A program made the position numbers and the translations under genes. This document shows, one piece after another, positions 22,382-36,100 of a stretch of 64,000 nucleotides of DNA. This DNA comes from Hsuehochloa calcarea (taxonomy: Eukaryota; Streptophyta; Magnoliopsida; Poales; Poaceae), in NCBI GenBank assembly GCA_036346395.1, contig CM070594.1:29669385-29733384 (forward strand), given 5' to 3'. The notes under the pieces were generated by a model, which did not search any database, was not told the origin of the DNA, and worked only from the letters and a program-made list of their open reading frames with translations. The stretch's first letter is position 1, and each line of letters opens with the position of its first letter.

Positions 22382-22755
22382 CATTGGACGCCACCCCGGT
22401 CGTTCTCCTATAAAGGAGCCGCCACCTCCGCTGCTAGGACTTTTTTTTAGGTTTAGCCATTGTGCAAACTTTGTTCTTCGATTGTGTCGAACGACCACCG
22501 TCAAGACACCTTCGGATCCCATCTTTGCTATTCACAATACAATTTATGCTTCCTTCATATTCGCAATATCATATTGCCTATGTCTTATTCTTGCTAGTTC
22601 TTCGATTGCTCGAGGATTGAACTCGTGTTCAGTTGATCACGCCCAATGAGGTCAATCTTTTGGTTCAAATGGAACAAATCACGGATTGGAGAGTCACCGC
22701 CACCAAAATCGATGACTCTTATCGAAAGATCGGGCAAATTTGTTCGCACTATCAA
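22382..22755 (+). mobile_element. Retroelement leader/LTR fragment within the LINE
   Basis: LINE coding breaks off near 22378 and resumes near 22760. The insert carries CTCCTATAAAGGAGCCGCCAC, a TATA box with a GC-rich leader typical of plant LTRs, followed by AT-rich leader sequence. No TSD or opposite end was found. Confidence 0.35.
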
Positions 22756-25194
22756 TCATGTGTTTTTTAGGAAGTCATTAAAAATTTTTTCGACAACGCC
22801 GCTCATCGAAAGGTGAAGTTGATGACCATGTTTCATGATTTTGATCGTTGCTCTCTGCCTCTTTTTAGCTTGAACTTTGAGATCATTACACTGCTTCCCA
22901 AAAAATGGATGCTAAGCAAATACAATAGTACATACCTATTTGTCTTTTAAATGTTAGTTTTAAAGTGTTCACTATGGTGGCTACTAATAGAATTATTGGT
23001 GTAGCTCATAAAGTTGTTAGATCATCACAGTCGGCATTCATGATGGGGAGATTTATCCTTGATGGAGTTGTTATCCTTCATGAAACCATCCATGAGCTAC
23101 ATAAACAATAATCGGATGGAATAGTGTTCAAGGTCGATTTTGAGAAAGCTTATGACAAAGTAAAATGGTTGTTTTTGCTTCAAACCTTGAGATTGAAAGA
23201 ATTTTCAACTAAGTGGTGTTCATGGTGGAAAATTTTGTCAAGGGAGGGAGTGTTGGAATAAAAGTTAATGATGATGTTGGAGTTTTTTTTTTCAAACTCA
23301 GAAGGATCTTAGGCAAGGAGATCCTATATCTCCAATTCTTTTTAATCTTGTCATGGATATGCTTGCAATCTTTATTTCAAAAGCTGAAGAAGAAGGTCTT
23401 TTATTGGGAGTAGTTCCTCATTTGATTGATGATGGGTTGTCAATATTATAGTATGCTGATGACACTATCCTCTTCTTGAATAATGATTTAGAACATGCAA
23501 AAAAATCTCAAACTTATTTTATATGTATTTGAACAATTATTAGGTTTAAAGATTAATTTCCACAATAGTGAGATTTTTTATTTTGGTAAAGGCAAAGAAG
23601 TTGAACTGCAGTATACTCAGTTATTCAGTTGTGAAGTGGGTACCTTTCCATTCAGGTACTTAGGCATTCCAATTCACTTTAGAAAACTAAGGAATTGTGA
23701 TTGGAAATGGGGTTGATGATAGAGTTGAAAAGAAGCTAAGCAGTTGGAAAGGAAAAATATGTATGTAGGTGGACGCTTAGTACTTATTAACTCGGTGCTA
23801 AGCAGTCTGCCAATGTTTATGTCATCTTTTTTAGGCTCCTAAAGATGTTTTCAAAAGACTAGATTTTATTGGCAGAGTGATAGTCATAAAAAATATAGAC
23901 TTGCTAAATGGAGTTCGATATGTATACCCAAAGAACACGGGGGGGGGTTCTAGGCATTCAGAACTTAGACATAAAAAATAAAAGTTTACTAGGGAAATAG
24001 TTATTTAAGTTGCTTAATGAAGAAGGTGTTTGCCAATCATTGCTAACAAGGAAATATTTGGGTGAGAAGAGTCTTTCGTAGGTGGTTAATAAACCCGGGA
24101 CTTCCTATTTTTGGTCGAGTCTAATGGAAATTGAAGATTTTGTTTTTTCACTTCGGTTCTTTTCAGGTTAACAATGGTATGCAAACTAGGTTTTGAAAAG
24201 ATATTTGGTTAGGAAATTCTACTCTAAAGACAATATCCTCCCCTTTATAATGTGGTGAGGGGCAAGGATTATACTGTAGCAACTATTCTGAGATAGGCTC
24301 CTTTAAATATTTCTTTTCGACGATCTATTATTGAGCTTAAGTTACATGCTTGGAATGAGTTAATTTTGAGAATTGCTAATTTACAATTGAACTCTAAAAA
24401 AGACGTTTTCAGATGAAATTTGAATATGTTTGGACTTTTTTTGGTACAATTTTTATATGTGGAACTAATTGGAAATTATCGAGACCCCATTAGGGAGTTT
24501 TTTGTTAATTAAAATTCCGCTAAAAGTGAAAATATTCATATAGTATCTCAAAAGAGGGGTAATATTAACTAAAGATAACCTGCTTAAAAGAAATTGGAGG
24601 GGAAGCACAACGTGTTGTTTCTGTATGAAAGAGGAAACGATTCAGCGTCTTTTTATTGATTGCCCCTTTGCATGTCTTGCATGGTGGGCTATTCAATGTG
24701 TGTTTAATTTGTATCCTCCTATGAGTATAGTAAATATTTTTGGGAATTGGTTAGTCGGTATTCTAAAAGATTTAAAGACACAACTCCTAGTGGGAGCTAG
24801 CGCTTTATGTTGCTCTATTTGGTTATGTCGAAATGATGCCATTTTTGACAACAAGATTATCACTAATCCCTTGTAGGTTATCTTATTAAGTGGGCACTGG
24901 CTGAGGGCTTAGGCAAATCTAAAGAATTCGACCTAGAAGGAGTTCATGCTAGCCGGAAGCACCAGGTTAGAGTTTGTGGCTAAGCAAATTTTAAACATTC
25001 ATGCGTGGCGGATGTGTCACTGAATTTGTAATGGTTGAGTTTAACTTTTAGTCGTCTTCTAGTTGTAAGGCTTCAAGCCACCTTTAACATTTATGGCTAT
25101 CTTGTCACTTTAAGCACTTAAATAAAATAGGTTGTGTGATGCAGAGGTTGTGAAAGTTTTCTCTTCCATTATCTAAAAAAAACTAAGTGAAATA

Positions 25195-25600
25195 GTAAGT
25201 TTCAGTTTTGAAACTTGCTTGAAACTCACGTTTGAAACTCAATGTTTCAGTTTTCGAAATCTAAAACTTATGTGAAACTTGCTTCAAAACTTAAAACTTG
25301 CTTGGAACTTTTATTTTATTGTTTGACTTGGAGCTCGATGAAACTTACCTTCTAAATTTGAAACATGAACATCGCTGAAACTTGGGCATGTAATTTGAAA
25401 CTTTGTTATCCCAGTAGTATTAGAATTTTAAAATGTGTGAAACTTGCTTTGAGTCTCATCTAAAACTTGAAAATTGACATCTGGAACATCCAGTTTCGGA
25501 TTAAAAACCTGTTGAAACTTTAAGTTTCAGATTTAAAACTCGAACACCATTGAAACTTCAAGTTTCAGCTTTAGGACCCTATACCATTAGCGTTGTTTAG
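25195..25600. repeat. Degenerate repeat of a GAAACTT motif
   Basis: About 400 bp in which GAAACTT, TGAAACTTG and TTTCAG/CTGAAA recur irregularly in both orientations. It is not a clean tandem array. Confidence 0.5.
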
Positions 25601-27135
25601 CAGTCACCTTGGTTTTTTTAAGGTTCCGTTGGTTTATTTGGCTCTAGTTGAAAGTTGAAACCAAACATAGATGGCAATTTTGGAAGTTCAGACCTGGATA
25701 AAATGGGAAAATGAGTAAAATAGATTTGAAATTGCAGAAAATAAAACAAAATGGCATAGATCAAATGAAGCCACATTATAAGTGGCATTTTAATTTTTTT
25801 TAATTCTAAATGGCATTCTCCAAAGTGTAAGGTTTTATATTAGCATATATCAAATTTTGCCAACGTTTTAAGAGATATTTTTGGTAATTGGAATTGTGAA
25901 TTATTTGGCGCCTCTAATGCACCGATATTCCTAACCAATAGTGTACTAGTATCCCGATATATATCGGATACGAATACGACGCCGATACGTATCGGGAGTA
26001 TACGACGCCGATACGTATCGAGAAGTATCGAAAATATTTATATTTTTTTAAGAAATCTCGATACTTTCCGATACCTCGACACAACCCATAATTCAAGCCC
26101 TGACCACTTATTCTAACACTAGCCCACAACCTTAGGAAGGACCGAAGGGTCCCTCCTCCCTGCGCCTCCCTCTTTGTTGGTCCCGTGAGCCCCCTCCCGT
26201 CCCCTTCCGTGCGCCTCCATCTCCCCAAGCAACCAGCGACCAGTGGACGGCGGTGCTCCTTCCTCTCTAACATCCAGTGGCGCTCCATCCTCTCCACCTA
26301 CAGCGGCCAGCGGCGCTCCATCCTCTCCACCTCCAGCGGCTAGCGGCGCCCACTCCAACTCTAGCATCCAGCGGGACTCCGGCCAGGTGCTTCCTCTTGT
26401 GCCCTTCTTGCTTATTTGTTGGATTCCCTCTCATATCTGAGTTTGGATTGGATTCCCTCATCTTCTCCTTACTCTGTTCAGCTACCAATGCTTATACTTT
26501 TGTGGAGTTCCTTTTTTGATTCAATAAAGCATAGGTCATTAAGTTGCAATGGCAGCTCGTGATGTGTGGCAGCACAATGTTTTTCAAATTCTTTTTAGGT
26601 TTTGTCCGCTAATAAAAGTTGTAGATGACATAGAGATACTTAGAATTAAGTGAGGGTTTAGTATCATTGCCGGTACAAAGATGAGTAAATTGGCAAGAGG
26701 AAAAATGAACTGATATCTCTACTGTAACTCTTGATCTACTGCTGTTAGTCATAGTAATGATAAATTAATAAATTCTTTAATGTTATGTTCAATGAAATTA
26801 ACACTAAGTAAATTCTTGACTGATACCTATGAAGTATCATATTTTATATTTTTAATATACCACGTGTAGGTGCATAGTATGTTACCCCCTTCTAATTCAG
26901 CTCCCTAGTCGCTCTTCAAGCATTCAAGTTCCATGACGACGCCCGGATCCTGGCCCTCGACGGCGGCCCCATCAGCCGGCCACCCTCCCGTATGCCTCGC
27001 CGACGCCGCAGGTAGTTGCTACATTCCCCTCCCACCTCTCCTCCCGTACGGCCGTACTCCTCGCTCCCTCCAAAACCTTCCCCTCTCACAAAGCCTCTCT
27101 CTCACTTTTGGCCTTGAGCAGGGGGATCCCAAGAA
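25601..27135. other. Upstream region of the GDSL gene
   Basis: It contains a cluster of CCGATACGTATCG-type inverted motifs (25950-26075) and a GC-rich tract (26110-26400) with no recognisable protein. From about 26880 a GC-rich leader runs to the ATG at 27136. I cannot name a TATA box. The 5' UTR probably starts within 26930-27130. Confidence 0.35.
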
Positions 27136-30100
27136 ATGGTGCGGCCGCGGCTGGTGCTGTTTGGTGACTCAATTACCGAGCAGTCCTTCCGTCCCGGCGG
27201 CTGGGGTGCAGCCCTCGCCGACACCTACTCCCGCAAGGTACATACCCCTTCGATTCGTTCCCCCTTGTCGGGCGTACACGCATTTCTTGCTCGTAGACTG
27301 GTAATACTTCGATCCTGATGTTTCATTGCTCAAAGAATTGCTTAAAGAACCGGGCCATTTGTTGAAGTAAATGCGGAAATTAGGTTAACCAGATGATAAC
27401 TGTCTCGGTGTCTCGTGATGCTTGCGAACATTTGTCCCTTGCATAATCTTTTGCAATCACGCAAATAATTTTCTTTTCTTGCTTCGTTTCCTGACTATTG
27501 TGATATCCGGTGGTCTTCTCTGTATCAGGCCGATGTTGTTGTCAGAGGCTATGGTGGGTACAACACAAGATGGGCTCTGTTCTTGACCCAACAAATCTTT
27601 CCCTTGGTACGACGGTCGGATCCAGGTCAGGTCTTAAATAATCATACATACAGACAGACTGATGTGCGGCAAATGAACACTCCCTGTGCAGGTTGGCTTA
27701 GCACCTCCTCTTGCGACAACTATATTCTTTGGTGCTAATGATGCAGCCCTTTTAGGACGAACTAGTGAGCGACAACATGTTCCAGTTGAAGAGTATAAAG
27801 AGAATCTCAAAAAAATAGTTAATCATCTGAAGGTGCGTCGTTTTCTTTATGTTCTTAATCAAAAGTTTTATGAAGACCATTATACAGGACGTGCTAGTAC
27901 TTTTTTGTATGCAAGGAATAAAAACATATTTAGTGGACCATGTTTAAAACCTGATTTTCTAGAACATACAATACTGCAAGCAGTGTACTGTGTACATAAT
28001 TTGAAACTAGGTTAACTTGTATGCTACTCACATAATTAGGGGTTGTTTGGTTCTTATGTTTTAGGAAAATGGAAAACCAGGTTTAGTTAAACTTAACTTG
28101 TTTTAGAGCTTAACTATCTAAAATCTTGTTTGGTTGGGATAAGTTGAAATCAAGATAAGAAAAATGAAGTACTACCAGTTTTAGCCTGATCCAAACAATC
28201 GCTTAGGATTTAGGAATGATTCTACAAGTTTGTACTGTTGAGCATATACATTTGTGTTATTTTTTTTGTTGAACAAATAAATTTGTGCCAAAATGGAAAT
28301 GACTGTGTTGTGGTATGTGATTGGATACGGGTCCAAGGACTGAGGGTAGGGCACTCGCCCTCATCTAACTGTCGGCAGGCTCTTCCCTGTTGAGGTCGCG
28401 AGATTCTAAGGCTTAGTTGAACTTTTGATTTCTTATTTCTTGATTGATAATGGATACATGTTATTCCTTTTATAGGGACAGTCCGACTTGACGCCTAAGA
28501 AATAATCTATATGGAAATCTATCAATCCAATTTAATCTTTTCAACTATTAAAAATAACCTTCCTAAGAAATAAGATCATATTCCTAATAATAACTAGATA
28601 GATAAGGAATCCCAAAATAATCTACTTAACCAACTATTTTTTATTCTAGGAAACTAGACAGCATGTATGGAAATTAACACGCTACAGTACCAACGGATAG
28701 TGTTCGTGTGATACAGTACCCATGGTACTGTTCACACCCACTGCTGCGCCACCTTGTGCCTTTCTCCATAGCAACTGTTAGATAGATGAACTATGTTCAT
28801 GTGCAGATAATGATGTCAAAATGCACATATCTCCAATCTCCTTTCTCCACTCGGATATAAATTTATTTTCTATTATGGACCCTTATGTTGAGTTTTGAGA
28901 AAAACATTTTAGGCTTATCATGGATGTGACTTTGCCAAATATTTATTGTCAGCGTTCCTCTGATTATGGTTCTATGGCATATTGTCCATTGCTTTTTTCT
29001 ATAAACTTGTTCGCTGTGATTTGCATTTAGCCTCTTAAAACTAAGATTTAGATCCGTTGTTCAAGAAGAATTGTTTTGAAGCACCAAGAAGTTGCTCTGT
29101 CTTTTTGGTTGGCCCCATCTTCTTCTCTTTATCATGGAGCACTGATGTAATACATATTTTACTGAATGGCTGGCAAGCTGAAGATTGGAAACATACAGAG
29201 TTTGTAGCATAAACATGTAGTAGTTTGACTAACAAATTAAAATTATTTTAAAAAATGTTAGTTTCTAAAAAAAATCAAGTGCTCGGGCTTACAAGTAGTG
29301 AAACCGATCATAAAAAAATGCTTCAGATCAATTTTCTGTGTACAATGGGGGGAAACTTTATATTTTGATATTTGAACTCTGATAGTAAGCAATTTCAGAC
29401 TAGCTGTAATGCTGCACAGGTAGCCAGGCATGCATCGCTTGCCTAGAGGTATATATGTGTGGATTGCCTTGCTTTGGATCATACATGGCACCCCTATTGC
29501 GATTACTAGGCTAGGAAGAATATTAAGAAGCAATATTCACATCTAGCTCACTAATTTATATAACAATTTTCTGGAACTTCCATTTGAGAGTTGATGGCCA
29601 GTCATTTGTAACTTATTAGTTATTACCTTCTCGAAGTGGCTTTAACTAATTATTATTGTTGGAATAGAAAATTTTAATGACGACATTTCAGCAGTATTGG
29701 CTTCAGGGTCTCCCAATCTGTCTTATAGTGAAATGTGAGACCATTATGAAAAATTAGTCTAAGTTGTCTGAAAGTAAGGATCCTAAGGTAAATTTACAAT
29801 TGCAGTATTTGGTCAATATGTCTTGTTTTGTGCCAATATCAATTATCATTCCTTAAAATCAATTTCCAATCTAAAGTTTATGTTATCTCAATGCAGGATT
29901 GTTCAAACTCCATGGTGATTGTGCTAATCACCCCACCTCCTGTTGATGAAGATGGAAGAGAAAGATATGCACGGTTGGCATCATTTGTCCTGTTGAATCG
30001 TGTTTGTTCTAGCAATTTTAGTGACTGACTGACATAGAAAGAAAAAAACAAAATCCTGCACTAAGCTCAGAATATGCCCTTGCTTTTCTGTGTAGTTAAT

Positions 30101-33100
30101 AATACAGTTCTGTTTGCTCTTGGCAGTGATATGGGCCTGCTATTAACTCAGCAAATTCATTTTTTATTTGTCCATTCATGCTTTGTGCAGTGACTGACAT
30201 GCTTCATTTTCCACAAGGTTTATTGAATGCATTACATTGGTGTTATTACTTGTTGATAAATTTTTTTAATTTTTTTTCCTCAAGATCACTATATGGAGAA
30301 GATGCGAGGAGGCTACCTGAAAGGACAAATGAAATGGCTTGTATATATGCAAGTCAATGCATAGAACTAGCCAGAGAAATGGATATACACTGCGTTGACA
30401 TTTGGTCAAAGATGCAAACGACTGAAGGATGGAAAAAACTTTACTTGAGGTAATGCTTGTTTATATTTTATTTACTTTTGCTGTACGTGGTATCAGTCCT
30501 GATGAAATTTAATATTTGCCACTAGGATTTTCAGATTTATATCTTGTAAGCAACCAACCGAGCATGTGTAACACGTGCAAAAATTAAACATCCTCTATTG
30601 CAAGGGTATCAACCGGATATGAATTATTCGCTTTATTCTACTACCGTATACGATACGATATGATATGGTTTTGATGTTCCCATCCGAGTAATAGATTTCC
30701 ACCTATTCGAATTTGTATTCGTGTTGACAACAAAAAATATGGATGCGAATATGGTTTAGGTTTTTTCATCCGAATTGTTATATTATCTGAGCTAATGTAT
30801 TCATTTTCGAATTCATAAAGTATTATACATATAACATATTTATTGCACTATTCTAACAAGTTGGTTGATTTTTTTAAAAAAAACTTAATGTGAATTCATG
30901 TTTCTGTAAGTTGAATCAATACATTACAATGATTAATTGTGTTTTGTATGAGATTGAAATGTCCTCAATATCTTGCCGCTACATAAGCTATGCAAATATT
31001 CGAATCCGACCAAACTAAGTAAGTTTTCGATTCATATTCGTATTCGAGCATATTCAAATTCGTATTCATTTAAAAAATACGAATACAATTGTGGAAAGAA
31101 CACTATTCGATTTGTATTCGATCCGTTAACCCCTCTACCCTATTGTAATTTTTATATAGGAAAAAAAATTATATGCCTCTGCAAATGTTCCGAATCCTTG
31201 ATCTGCCATTGTAAAGTGACCTCTCTCTTATATGCCACTATATTTTCAAAATGTTACCCTTATTTTGCCACCGCTGTTAGCTCCATTAGATTTTGCTCGT
31301 GAAAAATTTCCAAAATGCCCAAATTACCCTCATCTTCTTCCTCCACTCCTTTCTCTCCCAGTTCGCGTCTCGGGGTTGGTGAGTCGCACGCTCTCATCCA
31401 CGCCAGGACCGGCGGCCTCCCCCCCCACGTCGGGCTCCGCCTCCCCCTCCCCCTCCCGCGTCGAGGCGGCTTGTCATCTCAGTCCTCTGCTAGGGCGGCA
31501 GCGGTGCCATGGGAGGAGCAAGAGGAATCGGGCGGCGGCACCGCCGCCATGGGAAGCGGAGCAGGAGGAACCAAGGGGAGGGGACCGAGGCTGGCTGCGC
31601 AAGGTCGCCGGCGAGGTGTGTGGTGGAGCTGGCGAGGTTGGCGAGGAGTAGTCCGGTGGCGGCGGCCACCACTCTATGTGTATGCTCGTGTGTGTTGTGT
31701 GCGACAGAGAAGGAAGAAGACAATAAGGGCAAAATGGTATTTTCATAGCTACTTCATGGTTTTATTGGTCAACGATTGTATAAAATGGTAGGGTTTGAAG
31801 TTTGCAGTGGTATAGAAAGGAGATGTCACTTTGCAATGGCTTAGAGATTTAGGAACTTTGTAGTGACATAAATTTTTTCCCCCTTTTATATATTGAATAG
31901 ATGATCCATTTTAAAATAAAATTATTTTTATTTAGGCTGTTCCCAGTTTTATAATAAATTTGAGCTTAATCAGTGTTGCACTATTTTTCACCAACACAAG
32001 GTCAGATTTATTTATTTTTAATAAAATCCACCTCGTAGATTTGAACTGTGTCATGTGACGATATATTTTTCGTACCATTATAACATGTGGCTTTATGGTG
32101 TGGTGTACTATTGTGCATTTACTATGAGATTTAAGATAACTTGGGTGCATTAATCATCGTTCATATACTTGGGAAATGGGAAGACTGTAATACTCTGAAA
32201 AAAATAATATTAATATTAGTAATAATCGTGTCTTAAGGGTCGGAGAGTAATTAATTTAGTAGTGACAATAAATAATTAATTAAAAACGTCTTAAGGACTT
32301 GTGCGTAATTAAATAAAAAGATTTTGTGAAGAATAGAATATTTTCGGAATTTTTTTTATGAGCTATAAATATATTTTGGGCTTTCCAAAACCCTAGCTTT
32401 TTCTCTTGTTTTTCCAATCCGTAGCCGCCTCCTTTTTTCCCTACTGCACTTTTTTTTTTTCGGCGCACCGATTGCCGCGTGGAGTCGCTTTGCGCTCGAA
32501 CCGAGCCGCTGCTTGCTATGGCGTGTGGCGGTAGAAGTCAAGCTGCTTATTGCCTTTGCGTGGTCTGCCGGATTCTTTGCGCTTCTTGCCGCGCGTGGAA
32601 GAAGCCAAGCCAGATTGCCGAGCCAAATTTTGCGATTCTGCGCGCCTAGCAAAGCCGGTAGATTCTTCGCTGTCTTGCGCCGCTATTTCTCTTTCTCTTC
32701 TTTGCCGCCAGCGTTGGTTTTTCTGCCGCCGGCGATGCATCTTTGGTTCTGCTGGCGTGCTTGCGGCGGTGAGGATCGCTTCTTTGTCGTGCCTCCGCTT
32801 GCGTCGCCTTGATGCCGCTGCGTCTCCTCTGATTTCATTGAGTCGGTTTGTTTTCTCTTTCCTGCTAATTCCATGACCGTGATTGTGAATTCCCGAGAAG
32901 GTTATTTAAACCAACTAGCAAATGCTTGCCGTATGATTTAGTTGCTGGGGCTAGTAAGAATTTGTGTTCTTCTGTTAGCTTCGGTAGATAGCGATTTATG
33001 TGATTTTGTTTCCTATCTGCTTTTCCAGATTAATTAGAGTTTATAACTGAGATTATTTAGAGAGGGTTAATTTTTATAACAGAGAAGTCGATTAATAGAT

Positions 33101-36100
33101 CCGTTAGCGTGCCGTTCGGTTGTACTATTTATTCGGATATCGTAATGGCAATTTTTGGTAATCTCATCTACTGGTTATTTGTAGATAATATCGATAGTTT
33201 TCTTTAGCATATTTTATTATGTCAATCGGACAATTAGATTTTGAGTTATGATTTGGAGAAGGCCGCTGTTTTTAGGGTTATCGTCTTTAGGCGCTGTTTT
33301 GGTAGACTGTAAACTAAAAATAGTAAATAACTTAATTAGAGTTTTTGATCTACATGAAAGTTGTAGATAATTGTCTAATGGTTCTGGAGAATTTGAGAAC
33401 GCGTATTTTGGTTGAGTAAAACTAAAGTTATGAAATTTGGAAGACCGCTGTTCCGAAGCGGACAGACCGGCTTTCGGAGCTAAATACGGAGGTTAGATGA
33501 TTTAATTAGAAGTCTTCGTAATCTAAGAAAATGTGGAGATTTTATAAAGAATCCAGAATGGGGTGGTTTGTGGCGATCGGACTTTCGAGTCAAAAGTTAT
33601 GCTCTTTTTAGTAACCGGACAGCAATGGGTAGTTTTTCGATACTGCGTAATGTGGTATATTTGGGGACGTGTAGGAGCGATGTATATTGATTGTTTTTCG
33701 TATGATGTCGTAGCTTGTATTGAGATGTGTGTATTTAATGTAGGAAGCGTCGTACTTGTTGCCGTCGGCTAGCCAAATTGTGCGTCGCAACTAAATGCGA
33801 GCAAGTGCATGGTAGACAAATGATCAATGATCGATCACTATTTTCTTTATCTTCTATTACCATTATTGTTGTGCTTTTATTTGGTTTAATTGCAAACAAT
33901 GAATTGGTATGTTTATATATTTGTTGATGAGCATGATGAAAAGTTGGATATGATGTTTATGATGGAGTTTGCATGTTTGCATTCATAAGCATCTTTGCAT
34001 AAGAGAAGGTGATCATGATTGATCACAACTCCACGGAGTGGAGGAGGTCCCGATCCTTTGGAGGAGCGGGCTTGAGAGTGAATGTTGTCGCGAGCATTCA
34101 CTCACGCTTATCTTGATATCTGTGAAAGAAGTGCATGTGGACATGTAGAGTAGACTTGCATTGATATTTGAGATTAATGGATAAGAATGTGAATGAAAGT
34201 GCATGTGATGATAATGAAGTTAATGAATCTTTGTTGATTTATTATTGTTCGTTGTATATGATGTGTTTCTTGAGTCGTGGACTCACCCTTGCTCTCTTCG
34301 TTGTTTTTAGGTGATCTTGAGGATGCCGTAATTGAGAGCGAGTAGAGCACATGGACATCACATGATCATTCGCCATGATAAACTTTTCATTCAATATTGG
34401 TTTACACTTGGACATGATAGTTATTGAATAACGTTTAGGATATCATTTGGACTAGGCTATTTGCTTTATTAATTTGGATTCATTGGTTGATGCTGCTTTG
34501 GATTATTTGCCTGGTTATAATTTCCCATTGCTTATTTATTGTCGTTTGATCCATAATTATGCATGTTCTTTTGTGATCCATTGATATGATTATTGTTGAT
34601 TTCTTGATGTAATTTTATAGTGTGTCAATAATTATTAATTGGAAGGTAGTTTAGTGGCATTCGGTGCTCGGTGTTGAAATGAGGGTGTTCTGATTGGTAT
34701 CAGAGCGGGCTTTAGGTCCGTGGTGAATAGATTAACAACATAGGCAAACTAAAATTGTTAAAATTTGTTTTAGTATAGTAAATCAACTAAAATTTGCTAA
34801 TGGTTAACTAACCTAAAATTTGACACACTAGTGCATGATGAGGTTAGAGAGAGTGCGAATATAGTTTTTACGCCTGCTTATGTTGTTTATTGATGCATGA
34901 GTTATTTTGAGCTTTGAGCTCATTGTGTATTGTTGATTGTGGTTGATAGCTATGCCGGGGGTAGAGGACGTGGTCGTGGTGGCATGATCGTGGAGGTCGA
35001 TGTCGCGGAAGATGTTCCGTGAGCCACCTCCTGTAGCGGATGAGTCGATGGTGAGGGGTTCTTGTTGACCCGCCTCGGTTGTAGTCGAGATGAGACCCCG
35101 CTTTCTTGAGAGAGTTGGTGGGAGAGATCCGTGCTCTTCGTCAACAGCGGATATTTGGTGGGAGGCGTGTTGTCTTGAGGACCGCCACTCAAGGGCCATC
35201 ACTTGGGAGGACTTTGTTGATCGGTTCAAGGGAAGTTCTACCCCTACTCTTTTGTAGAGAAGATGGAGGTTGCCTTGACGGCCTTTGCTCGGGGAAGAGG
35301 TCTATTCTTGAGTATGAGGTGAGTTCAACAACTTGGTTAACCGTCCCTTGTAGCGAGCGATGATCTTCGAAAGCCAAGAGGTTCCATCGGGTCTCAATTA
35401 TGAGTACCGACATGTGTTGGGAGCTACTCCACTCTGTGATCGGGAGCTACTCCACTCTGTGACTCTGACTCTGTTGTGGAGCAAGCTAGGGGCATGGAGT
35501 TGGAGATGCACTCACAAAGGCGACAAGCCTCTGGTGGGTCGGTAGCTTCAGTGGTGACCGGAAGAGGAGCTCTCTGAGGAAGTGGAGTGCTTCGTGACAC
35601 CTTTCAAGAAATTCAAGGAGGACCGCATCTTTCAGTCTAGCAATAAGGCCGTTCTCTTCTTGGCGCCTCGTCCTTTGCAGTACTCCGGCTCTTCGTCTGT
35701 CCCGCCGGGCATGCTTTGCTTTAAGTGCGGTGATGGACACTGCTGCTGAGTGCACTTGACGGGTGATTGCCGTCGGTGTGGCCGCCAAGGTCACAAGGAG
35801 CGGGTGTGTCGCGTAACCCGCTAAGCGTGATCAAGTGGGAGCTGTGCCATCTTCTTCTTCTTCTTGATGGGTCTGCTCGAGGATCTTTCCGGATGATGAT
35901 CGCTCCTCCAAATGATGCCATTTCCTTCACTGGCGCCTCCGGTGAGATACTACGCGCACCGCCACCTTCGGCCGCATGTCGGGTTGCCGACCGCTTTACT
36001 CGCACCGCCACAGCAGATTGTTGGGGCTCTCGCCGCCCCGCCGTCGTCTTCTTTCGCCATGGCGCCACCTGGAGTGTACGCCATGCCTACTGCAGAGTCC

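Larger units (their letters stand above)
21330..25190 (+). pseudogene. L1-like LINE ORF2, decayed and interrupted
   Basis: The + strand shows a non-LTR reverse transcriptase in fragments: an endonuclease-to-RT linker (21340-21640), VATNRIIGVAHKV and SQSAFM (about 22975-23045), the catalytic FEKAYDKVKW (about 23141-23170), YADDTILFL (23452-23478), FPFRYLGIPIHF (about 23646-23690), GGRLVLINSVLSSLP (about 23770-23815) and a C-terminal zinc-knuckle domain (CCFCMKEE, DCPFACLAWW, 24615-24876). The 3' end near 25180 has a short A-run. Stops such as TAG before YADD show old decay. Two LTR-derived segments interrupt it (about 21838-22186 and 22382-22755). Confidence 0.85.

Noticed and set aside
25914..26520. 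GC-rich frames upstream of the GDSL gene.
   Set aside because: Repeated TCCACC/GCGGC units create open frames on both strands; no recognisable protein or splice signal.
31315..31791. Long frames in the GC-rich core of the MULE-like element.
   Set aside because: Several frames on both strands are equally open and low in complexity, so none can be preferred as coding.
32356..32876. Frames of 60-108 codons near 32350-32880 and 39244-39750.
   Set aside because: They occur in both gypsy LTRs at the same place and are not conserved between the two copies.
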